A stretch of DNA of 64,000 nucleotides from Chryseobacterium fluminis (GTDB lineage Bacteria; Bacteroidota; Bacteroidia; Flavobacteriales; Weeksellaceae): NCBI RefSeq assembly GCF_026314945.1, contig NZ_CP111121.1:4216001-4280000 (forward strand), in the 5' to 3' direction. How positions within the stretch are numbered: position 1 is the first letter of the stretch; every line of letters starts with the position of its first letter. A model generated the notes under the pieces. That model saw only the letters and a program-made list of their open reading frames with translations, was not told the origin of the DNA and searched no databases. Of the stretch, positions 17,110 to 24,154 are shown one piece after another. The position numbers were made by a program, and so were the translations under genes.

Positions 17110-17149
17110 AATAAAAATCGTAGATTTTTAGAAAACTAAAGTGAACTTA
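17110..17149 (-). repeat. Right 40-bp inverted repeat of the GxxExxY cassette
   Basis: Reverse complement of the left repeat with one mismatch (17120 opposite 16678). Carries the same internal AAAAATC/GATTTTT palindrome. It lies directly upstream of the GxxExxY start and so also forms that gene's promoter region. Confidence 0.85.
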
Positions 17150-17189
17150 AATTATAATTATATCAACTTAAAAATGCTTAAGTGTTTGA

Positions 17190-18437
17190 TTATTTTGTCG
17201 GAATAATTTTTCCACTCACTTCACCGAAACCTACTCTCACGCCATCTTTCTCAGCCCATGCTTTCATGGTTACCGTATCATGGTCATTGATGAATTTTCT
17301 TTCCTCTCCGTTGCTGAGCTGAATCGGGTTCTGACCTCTCCAGGTAAGCTCAAGCATGGATCCGAATGATTTTGGATCACTTCCTGAAATCGTACCGCTT
17401 GCATACATATCTCCAACTTCCAGATTACAGCCGTTTACCGTATGATGAGCGAGCTGCTGCGTCATATTCCAGTACATGTGTTTGTAGTTGCTTTCTGAAA
17501 TCAGGTTTTGCTCTCCGTTTTCAGGCTGTAAATAGACTTCAAGGTTGATGTCATAATTTTTATCACCCTCAAATTTAAGATAATCCAAAACTTCAGGATC
17601 CTGTTTAGGAGAAGCTGTTCTGAATGGTTCCAGTGCTTCCAGAGTGACCACCCATGGCGAAACAGATGAACCGAAATTTTTCGCAAGGAAAGGTCCTAGC
17701 GGAACATATTCCCAGGACTGAATATCTCTGGCAGACCAGTCATTAAAAACAACCATCCCGAAGATGGCATCTTCAGCCTCCTGGGTAGAAATACTTTCAC
17801 CCATCTCTGTATTTTTATTGATGATAAAAGCCATTTCCAATTCAAAATCCAGTTGCTGACAAGGTCCGAAGATCGGTTTTTCCGCATCTGCAGGCTTCAT
17901 CTGGCCTTTCGGACGGTTAATCTCTGTACCCGACACTACAATAGATGAGGCTCTCCCATGATATCCTACAGGTAAATGTTTCCAGTTGGGTAACAAGGCA
18001 TTTGCCGGATCCCGGAACATTTTTCCGACATTGGTGGCGTGTTCGATGCTGCTGTAAAAATCTGTATAGTTCGGAATGTGCACCGGCATCATCATTTTTA
18101 CCTGATCTAAATCGTAGAATGCATCTTCGATTGTTTTTTCATCTTTTGACAATATTGAACCTTCCTGTAATAATTCCTGAATTTTTAAACGGACTGCATT
18201 CGTTACAGGTTTTCCCAGCTCAATGAATTCGTTCAGGGTGTAGGCTTCAAAAATATTGTCCTCAAGCCCATCGATGTCTTCAAAATACGCAAGATCGTAC
18301 AGTGTGGCAAGATCAATGATCTGATCCCCGACTCTTGTGCAACATGCGATATATTCTTTGTTGAAAACCGCTACTCCAAATGGGATATTGTGTATTGAAA
18401 AATCCGAATTGGAGGAATACTCTACAAATGACTTCAT
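17190..18437 (-). CDS. fahA: Fumarylacetoacetase
   Basis: A 415-residue enzyme that hydrolyses fumarylacetoacetate to fumarate and acetoacetate, the last step of tyrosine/homogentisate breakdown. Hallmarks include the N-terminal SH3-like domain, PNYTDFYSSIEHATNVG (metal Asp and catalytic His), LPVGYHGRASS, the metal ligands in FELEMAFII and VFNDWSARDIQSWEYVPLG, and FLAKNFGSSVSPW. Length is as expected and no active-site residue is missing. It shares its orientation with HPPD and homogentisate dioxygenase upstream, giving a complete 4-hydroxyphenylpyruvate-to-fumarate route except for a maleylacetoacetate isomerase, which is not in the window. Confidence 0.95.
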   Translation of the reverse strand: MKSFVEYSSNSDFSIHNIPFGVAVFNKEYIACCTRVGDQIIDLATLYDLAYFEDIDGLEDNIFEAYTLNEFIELGKPVTNAVRLKIQELLQEGSILSKDEKTIEDAFYDLDQVKMMMPVHIPNYTDFYSSIEHATNVGKMFRDPANALLPNWKHLPVGYHGRASSIVVSGTEINRPKGQMKPADAEKPIFGPCQQLDFELEMAFIINKNTEMGESISTQEAEDAIFGMVVFNDWSARDIQSWEYVPLGPFLAKNFGSSVSPWVVTLEALEPFRTASPKQDPEVLDYLKFEGDKNYDINLEVYLQPENGEQNLISESNYKHMYWNMTQQLAHHTVNGCNLEVGDMYASGTISGSDPKSFGSMLELTWRGQNPIQLSNGEERKFINDHDTVTMKAWAEKDGVRVGFGEVSGKIIPTK

Positions 18438-18624
18438 AAGCTTAGAATTTAATTTGAATTAAATAATACGTTAAATTTATTTTCAAATATCCGGGATTTC
18501 AAAGCACAGCTATTCATAGTTTCTACATATAGTCGGATTGCCAATTATATATTGGTAATCTGAAATGAAAAATATTGAATATTATGACGATGAGATGCCT
18601 TATTGCGTGGCATACCCGAAATGT

Positions 18625-19095
18625 TTATTTATTTTTCACCTTAGAATAAGAGGCTTCGTCGATCCATCTGGCTCTGGTGTTGATATCAATAAGATATAAA
18701 ATATCATCCTGCCTGGTCAGTAATAAAGTTTTGGTAACCGGGACAGGAACCTTTTTATTTTCAAGCATATCTGCCCGTAAAGAGAATATATTTCTTTTAT
18801 TTCTTATAATATCACCCGTAAAGACATTGGAACTTGTTTCTCCGGTAGCTTTATCATCAAAAACTTCCACATAAGTAACCGTGTTTCCTTTTATGATAAT
18901 AAAATCTCTTTCAGTGTGATCTGCTTCCTCTTTTATATAAACAAACTTCTTGTTATCGATGTTTACATTTTCGAGATTCTGATTGACTCCCTTTCTTTCC
19001 TCAAGCCTGGTAAGAATATCATTTAATGAGCCGTATTGCGCTTTAATACCCAATGTCGCTGCGAAAAATGAAATTCCGATCATAAATTTTTTCAT
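18625..19095 (-). CDS. Exported hypothetical protein
   Basis: 156 residues from the ATG at 19095, which begins a clean signal peptide (MKKFMIGISFFAATLGIKAQ); a frame from 19137 would only add a charged leader. The mature part is beta-rich and charged (KKFVYIKEEADHTERDFIIIKGN, TGDIIRNKRNIFSLRADM) with no domain I recognise. It lies between HPPD and fumarylacetoacetase but is separated from HPPD by a strong terminator, so it has its own transcription and need not belong to the pathway. Probably a periplasmic protein of unknown role. Confidence 0.65.
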   Translation of the reverse strand: MKKFMIGISFFAATLGIKAQYGSLNDILTRLEERKGVNQNLENVNIDNKKFVYIKEEADHTERDFIIIKGNTVTYVEVFDDKATGETSSNVFTGDIIRNKRNIFSLRADMLENKKVPVPVTKTLLLTRQDDILYLIDINTRARWIDEASYSKVKNK

Positions 19096-19110
19096 AATAA
19101 TGTGTCTCAT

Positions 19111-19150
19111 AAAAAAAGTTTTGTCAAGACTTTTCATCCTGACAAAACTT
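19111..19150 (-). terminator. Intrinsic terminator of HPPD
   Basis: Perfect 11-bp stem (19116-19126 with 19140-19150), 13-nt loop, followed on the minus strand by a run of seven T (19111-19117, partly within the stem). Lies 17 nt after the HPPD stop. Confidence 0.8.
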
Positions 19151-19166
19151 GATATTGTTGTTGAAA

Positions 19167-20297
19167 TTAAAGATTTCCTCTTCTTTCCTGTTCTCTTTCC
19201 AATGCTTCGAATAACGCTTTGAAATTACCGGCACCGAAACTCTGTGCGCCGTGTCTTTCAATAATTTCGAAGAACAGGGTAGGACGGTCTTCTACAGGCT
19301 TTGTAAAGATCTGTAATAAATACCCTTCCTCATCATGATCAATAAGTATACCTAAGTCCTGTAATTTCTTAAGATCTTCGTCAATATGACCCACTCTTTG
19401 CGGAACCATGTCATAATATGCCTCTGGTGGAGCGGAAAGGAATTCTACACCGCGCTTTTTAAGTTCAGTCACCGTGTGGATAATATCTTTTGTAGCCACA
19501 GCGATGTGCTGTACACCTTCTCCTTCATAGAAGTCAAGGTATTCTTCCACCTGGGATTTCTTTTTGCCTTCTGCAGGTTCATTGATCGGGAATTTTGCAA
19601 ATCCGTTTCCGTTGGACATCACTTTGGACATCAATGCAGAGTATTCTGTATTGATCTGTTTGTCATCAAAAGAGAGGATATTAACAAATCCCATTACTTT
19701 TTCGTACCATTCTACCGTTGGAATCATTCTGTCCCAATCTACATTTCCCACACAGTGATCTACATATAATAATCCCGCCTCTTCCGGTTGATAAGTGCTT
19801 TCCCACTTTTCGTAACCAGGCATAAACGGTCCTGTGTAATTTTTTCTTTCTACAAACATATGTACCGTTTCTCCGTAGGTGTAAATTCCGGACATTCTTA
19901 CTTCCCCATGTTCATCAGTAAGTGTTACAGGCTCCAGATAAGGTTTTCCGCCTCTTTTGGTAGTTTCTTCAAACGCTTTATAAGCATCATCTACCCATAG
20001 GGCAAGGATTTTCACTCCATCACCATGTTTTTTTACGTGCTCGTTAATAGGTGAATCGGATTTAAGACCCGTGGTTAAAATTAATCTTATTTTTCCCTGT
20101 TGAAGAACATACGATGCACGGTCTCTCACACCGGTTTCAGGACCTGCATAAGCTACAGACTGAAAGCCAAAGGCCGTTTTGTAATAATGGGCAGCCTGTT
20201 TTGCATTGCCCACATAAAACTCAATATAATCCGTACCGTTAATTGGCAAAAAATTCTCTGCCTGAGCAATTTTTTCGGCAAATGTAAGTGTTGACAT
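19167..20297 (-). CDS. hpd: 4-hydroxyphenylpyruvate dioxygenase
   Basis: A non-haem Fe(II) enzyme of 376 residues that converts 4-hydroxyphenylpyruvate to homogentisate. The start at 20297 (MSTLTFAEK) is preferred over 20330, which would add an atypical leader. It has two vicinal-oxygen-chelate domains. The metal ligands of the C-terminal domain are all present: His in YVDHCVGN, His in GVQHIAVAT and Glu in LFFEIIER. The C-terminal gating helix (SFGAGNFKALFEALEREQ) is intact. It is terminated separately from the downstream genes. Confidence 0.95.
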   Translation of the reverse strand: MSTLTFAEKIAQAENFLPINGTDYIEFYVGNAKQAAHYYKTAFGFQSVAYAGPETGVRDRASYVLQQGKIRLILTTGLKSDSPINEHVKKHGDGVKILALWVDDAYKAFEETTKRGGKPYLEPVTLTDEHGEVRMSGIYTYGETVHMFVERKNYTGPFMPGYEKWESTYQPEEAGLLYVDHCVGNVDWDRMIPTVEWYEKVMGFVNILSFDDKQINTEYSALMSKVMSNGNGFAKFPINEPAEGKKKSQVEEYLDFYEGEGVQHIAVATKDIIHTVTELKKRGVEFLSAPPEAYYDMVPQRVGHIDEDLKKLQDLGILIDHDEEGYLLQIFTKPVEDRPTLFFEIIERHGAQSFGAGNFKALFEALEREQERRGNL

Positions 20298-20484
20298 ATT
20301 TTCTATTTTTACTTTTATTCTGGGATGCAAATTACGAATTTCTCATCAATACGGAAATTATAAATAAACTATTCACCAGCTATCGATAACCGGAGATGAA
20401 AAGTTCATTTAAGTACGCTTAAGTTTATGATTCAGTGTTTATTTATCTCTACCTTTGTATCGAAGACAAATGAGAAAAAAGTAT

Positions 20485-20520
20485 TTTTGAAAGAAAAGCC
20501 GTAGAATATTCTACGGCTTT
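20485..20520 (-). terminator. Intrinsic terminator after the 259-residue hypothetical gene
   Basis: A near-perfect palindrome (20495-20520, arms AAAGCCGTAGAA/TTCTACGGCTTT) is followed on the minus strand by TTTTCTTTCAAAAATA. It shares the core TAGAATATTCTA with the terminator at 54122-54153. Confidence 0.75.
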
Positions 20521-20530
20521 CTTGCAAATG

Positions 20531-21310
20531 TTACTCTCTTTTATTTAATATTCCGGCATAAGGATTATAATTATCCCAAATTTTCCAGACATTGTCGATT
20601 TTCCGGAGAAAATAAATCTGAGTGCTTAGCCGATTGACAAAATGCTGTTCACCGGAACTTCCTACTTCAAATAAAAGGTTCCAGAATTCCTGAGCCTCCA
20701 GTATTTTTTTTTCGGGCTCATCCGTAACCAAATGAACATCGAAAACTTCGTAGTTAGAACGGTTATTTTTTGTAACTAAATGAAAGTCTCTTTCACAAAG
20801 CTCTTTACTGAATTGTGATACTCTTGCTAAAAAAGGCGAATCTTCAAATAAGAGATCTTTCAGCAAGTCTGTATTGTGGTTAGGAAATTGTTTACAGAAT
20901 TCGAAGGCCACAGCACAGTAATCATAAACCATCTGCAGAAAAAACTGATGTTCACTTTCTTCGGACCTTGCCATTTTCTCCTTTACAAACTGGATATAAG
21001 CATTTAAATCTTTATAGCCTAAAAAAATACAGATTTTATCCAGTGTTTTCAAGAATCTCAGGTCATTATGCGTTTTGTCCTGGTAATCATTTTCAAAAAA
21101 GCGTTGTAAGGTGACATGTGAAATGGTATTTCCGATTTCAAATTTTTTTCCGCCTTTTAATTCCTCGGCTTCAGATAATTCATATTTTATAATGTCGGAA
21201 AGAATTATATAATGGCTTCTTTTCCATTCTTTAACATTCCCCAGAACAGAATTTTTCACTTTAGAATGTTTTACAACCTCCTCTCTTATGGAATTATATA
21301 TGGTCTTCAA
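20531..21310 (-). CDS. Hypothetical cytoplasmic protein
   Basis: 259 residues, no signal peptide. The N-terminal third includes a segment (ISHVTLQRFFENDY) followed by HNDLRFLKTLDKICIFLGY that resembles a helix-turn-helix plus short helical hairpin, so a DNA-binding role is possible but unproven. The C-terminal part is mixed alpha/beta and ends with a WKIWDNYNPYAG segment similar in style to SnoaL/NTF2-like ends. I do not recognise the family. It is monocistronic, with a strong terminator directly downstream. Confidence 0.6.
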   Translation of the reverse strand: MKTIYNSIREEVVKHSKVKNSVLGNVKEWKRSHYIILSDIIKYELSEAEELKGGKKFEIGNTISHVTLQRFFENDYQDKTHNDLRFLKTLDKICIFLGYKDLNAYIQFVKEKMARSEESEHQFFLQMVYDYCAVAFEFCKQFPNHNTDLLKDLLFEDSPFLARVSQFSKELCERDFHLVTKNNRSNYEVFDVHLVTDEPEKKILEAQEFWNLLFEVGSSGEQHFVNRLSTQIYFLRKIDNVWKIWDNYNPYAGILNKRE

Positions 21311-21419
21311 TTTTCAATATTTAACACGATTTATCAAAAATATTGCCAAAATCTTAAGCTCTATTCGCGATTTTTATGATTAGTTAAATGTACGCTATTT
21401 TTTATTACGAACAAAACAC

Positions 21420-22694
21420 CTAGTGTTTGAATCTTTCATAAGCTGCTTTTTCAAGCATTTCCCGGTCATCAGGATGGGCGATACTGATCAGCTCCTGAGC
21501 TCTCTGGCGAAGGTTTTTACCGTATAAATAGGCCGTTCCGTATTCTGTGACCACATAATGAATGTGTCCTCTTGTTGTGACCACTCCGGCACCCTGTTTA
21601 AGGAAAGGGACGATTCTGGAAACGCCTTTTTTTGTCCGGGATGTTATTGCAATAATTGGCTTGCCGTCTTCACTGAGTGCTGCTCCTCTCATAAAGTCCA
21701 TCTGTCCGCCGATACCGCTGTATTGTACTGTTCCTATAGAATCTGCGCATACCTGTCCTGTCAGATCAATTTCAATGGCAGAATTAATGGCTACCATTTT
21801 TTTATTTCTCATGATATTGATAGGAAAGTTGACAGCGCTTACATCATTAAAGGCAAACACGGTATTATCATCTACATAATCATAAAGTTTTCTTGTCCCG
21901 AAGCAGAAACTGGTTACGGTTTTGTTGTTGTGATATCCCTTATATTTATTGTTTATGACATCGTTCTGAATCAAATCCACGACTCCATCGCTTAACATCT
22001 CGGTATGCACGCCAAGATCTTTATGGTTTCCCAGGCATTTTAAAACGGCATCAGGAATAGTTCCGATTCCCATCTGAAGTGTTGATCGGTCTTCAATGAG
22101 TTCCGCTACATTTTTTCCGACTTCCATTTCTTCCGGACCCACTTTAGCTCCGTAATCAACCGTAGGAAGCTCTTCTTCATGCCATACAAGTTTATGGATT
22201 TTACTGATGTGGATCATTCCGTCTCCATGGGTTCTCGGCATCAGGGGATTTACAATAGCTACGATAATCTTTGCGGTGTCCACTGCAGCTCTTGCGACAT
22301 CTACAGAGGTACCCAATGTGCAGAAACCATGTTGGTCCGGTGGAGAAACGGTAATCAATGCAACATCCAGGGGTAAAATATTTTTTCTGAACAGAATTGG
22401 AATCTCACTTAAAAAAACAGGAACAAAATCTCCTCTTTCGGAATTTACCGCATCGCGTACCGGCGTTGATACAAAAAGAGAATTAACGAAAAAGTTGTTT
22501 TTATACTGAGGTTTGGCGATCTCTACATTTCCCTGTTGGGTAATGGAGACCATCTCTACATTTTCAAGTCTGTGAGATTGTCTCGCAAGCTCGTCTATTA
22601 AAAAATTAGGAGTACATGCACTTCCATGAAAAAATACGCGGTTTCCACTTTTGATGGTATAAATGGCTTCTTCTGCGCTGATATAATTATGCAT
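21420..22694 (-). CDS. Acetyl-CoA hydrolase/CoA-transferase family protein (4-hydroxybutyrate CoA-transferase-like)
   Basis: 424 residues with the two-domain class I CoA-transferase fold. Motifs are the N-terminal FFHGSACTPN, VSPPDQHGFCTLG, the glycine loop QMGIGTIPDAVL, the catalytic-glutamate region HTEMLSDG, and the C-terminal IGGQMDFMRGA and TEYGTAYLYG. Members move CoA between acetyl-CoA and short-chain acids (4-hydroxybutyrate, butyrate, succinate). It lies between two genes of tyrosine breakdown, whose products are acetoacetate and fumarate, so a role in acetate or acetoacetate activation is plausible but inferred from position only. Confidence 0.88.
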   Translation of the reverse strand: MHNYISAEEAIYTIKSGNRVFFHGSACTPNFLIDELARQSHRLENVEMVSITQQGNVEIAKPQYKNNFFVNSLFVSTPVRDAVNSERGDFVPVFLSEIPILFRKNILPLDVALITVSPPDQHGFCTLGTSVDVARAAVDTAKIIVAIVNPLMPRTHGDGMIHISKIHKLVWHEEELPTVDYGAKVGPEEMEVGKNVAELIEDRSTLQMGIGTIPDAVLKCLGNHKDLGVHTEMLSDGVVDLIQNDVINNKYKGYHNNKTVTSFCFGTRKLYDYVDDNTVFAFNDVSAVNFPINIMRNKKMVAINSAIEIDLTGQVCADSIGTVQYSGIGGQMDFMRGAALSEDGKPIIAITSRTKKGVSRIVPFLKQGAGVVTTRGHIHYVVTEYGTAYLYGKNLRQRAQELISIAHPDDREMLEKAAYERFKH

Positions 22695-22800
22695 AGTAAT
22701 ATTTTAGTTTTAATCTCTTAAAGATACTTCATATTGCGTTGATCTGTCTTAAAAATGACCTGTTTTTTTTAAAACATTTGTCATATTTTAGTGCTTTCTG

Positions 22801-22836
22801 CAAAATAAAAGGACTGAGCATATACCCGGTCCTTCT
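22801..22836 (-). terminator. Intrinsic terminator after homogentisate dioxygenase
   Basis: AAGGAC (22809-22814) pairs with GTCCTT (22829-22834); on the minus strand a TTTTATTTTG tract follows. The loop is long (14 nt), so strength is moderate. Confidence 0.6.
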
Positions 22837-22878
22837 TTAGATTTATCAATAATATGAGTGTATTATTTTGTTCATTAT

Positions 22879-24030
22879 TCATCCAGCCATGAAGTTTTGT
22901 AGGAAGGATCTTTCTACCTTTAAAGCTTCCTCCGTAATTTTTAAGGGACGGAAAGGATCTACCATTACGGCATACTCTTCTGTAAATTTTTTGCCGATGC
23001 TTCTTTCCATCGCTCCGGGATGCGGCCCGTGAACAATCCCTCCTGGGTGAAGAGTAAAATCCATCAGATCGATGTGGTTACGGCTCATAAAATCCCCTTC
23101 TGTATAGAATAGAACCTCATCAGAATCAATATTAGAGTGATTATAGGGGGCAGGAATAGCCATAGGATGGTAATCGTACATCCTCGCACAGAATGAGCAG
23201 ACCACAAAATTGTGCGCTTCAAAAGTCTGGTGCACCGGTGGTGGCTGGTGGATTCTCCCCGTAATCGGCTCGAAGTTCTTAATGTTAAATTTATAAGGAT
23301 AAAAATAACCGTCCCAACCCACCACATCGAATGGATGGGTGGCATAGATAAAATCGGTGATCTGGTTTTCCTTTTTTACCTTAATTAAAAAATCTCCTTT
23401 TTCATCCTTTGGTTCAACAAAAGTTGGAGTGATAATATCTCTTTCGCAGAAGGGCGAATGTTCCAGTAGCTGTCCGAACTCGTTTCTGTATCTCTTCGGG
23501 GTATAGATCGGGGAGTGGCTTTCTACTACAAAAAATACGGTATCATCTGAATTCAGTTCAACCTGATAGATGGTTCCTCTGGGGATAATAAGGTAATCAC
23601 CAACGGAAAATTCTAAATTTCCGACAAAGGTCTTTAGTATTCCGCTTCCTTGGTGCACGTATAAAAGTTCATCACATTCCGCATTTTTGTAAAAATACGC
23701 CATAGATTTTCTGGGCTTCGACAATCCCATTTTGAGATCATTGTTGACCATTAAAAATTTCCGGCTGTCCATAAAATCATCCTCAGGAGTGACATTCATT
23801 CCTTTAAACATTCTTGGCGTCACGTTCTTATCGATCACGATCTTCGGGCTTACATCTTTTGCCTCACCAATAGATTTGATCTGAGTAGGACGGTGGATAT
23901 GGTACAGCAAAGAAGAAATCCCGTGAAAACCTTCTGTTCCGAAAAGCTGTTCGTAGTAAAATTTATCTTCAGGCGATTTGAAAATCGTATGCCTTTTTTG
24001 TGGGATATTTCCCGAATGATGATATCTCAT
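22879..24030 (-). CDS. hmgA: Homogentisate 1,2-dioxygenase
   Basis: A 383-residue cupin-fold Fe(II) dioxygenase that opens the ring of homogentisate to maleylacetoacetate. Features include the N-terminal MRYHHSGNIPQKRHT, the central cupin (ELLYVHQGSG, GDYLIIPRGT), and the metal-site segments DSDEVLFYTEGDF and HPGGIVHGPHPGAMERS. It lacks some of the N-terminal length of the roughly 430-residue proteobacterial enzyme, as is usual in Bacteroidota. It is the most upstream gene of the aromatic set in this window and is divergent from the TonB receptor at 24155. Confidence 0.92.
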   Translation of the reverse strand: MRYHHSGNIPQKRHTIFKSPEDKFYYEQLFGTEGFHGISSLLYHIHRPTQIKSIGEAKDVSPKIVIDKNVTPRMFKGMNVTPEDDFMDSRKFLMVNNDLKMGLSKPRKSMAYFYKNAECDELLYVHQGSGILKTFVGNLEFSVGDYLIIPRGTIYQVELNSDDTVFFVVESHSPIYTPKRYRNEFGQLLEHSPFCERDIITPTFVEPKDEKGDFLIKVKKENQITDFIYATHPFDVVGWDGYFYPYKFNIKNFEPITGRIHQPPPVHQTFEAHNFVVCSFCARMYDYHPMAIPAPYNHSNIDSDEVLFYTEGDFMSRNHIDLMDFTLHPGGIVHGPHPGAMERSIGKKFTEEYAVMVDPFRPLKITEEALKVERSFLQNFMAG

Positions 24031-24106
24031 ATGACTTGTGCATTTACTTCCTCAAATGTAATATTTTTTCCCGAATTCACACGACAACATTTTTTTTATT
24101 GAATTT

Positions 24107-24136
24107 TTGGTATTCCCAAAATAATTGTTAGCTTTG
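24107..24136 (+). promoter_or_regulatory. Promoter of the TonB receptor-thioredoxin operon
   Basis: TTG at 24107-24109, 19-nt spacer, TAGCTTTG at 24129-24136: an exact TTG-N19-TAnnTTTG match. It rules out the upstream in-frame ATG at 24125 as the start, because that codon lies inside the promoter. Confidence 0.75.
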
Positions 24137-24146
24137 TCTAACAATT
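24123..24146. promoter_or_regulatory. Palindromic operator candidate overlapping the -7 element
   Basis: Perfect 9-bp inverted repeat: AATTGTTAG (24123-24131), 6-nt spacer, CTAACAATT (24138-24146). It covers the -7 hexamer and the expected transcription start, so a bound dimer would block initiation. The regulator is unknown. Confidence 0.55.
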
Positions 24147-24154
24147 TTAATTAC

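Larger units (their letters stand above)
16649..17149. mobile_element. Inverted-repeat-bounded GxxExxY cassette (candidate decayed mini mobile element)
   Basis: Two 40-bp inverted repeats (16649-16688 and 17110-17149) match at 39 of 40 positions and enclose a frameshifted GxxExxY gene. The unit is 501 bp and sits precisely between two genes of aromatic catabolism. The stop codon of the original reading frame falls inside the left repeat, and the start codon is 11 bp inside the right one, so gene and repeats fit as one unit. No clear target-site duplication is visible. A further 10-bp inverted match lies outside (16610-16619 and 17177-17186), so the real ends could be slightly wider. Confidence 0.6.

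Noticed and set aside
20427..20525. A possible small RNA on the plus strand (TACCTTTG at 20450-20457 followed by the hairpin at 20495-20520)
   Set aside because: No -33 element at the correct distance and the hairpin is better explained as a terminator of the minus-strand gene; kept only as a remote option.
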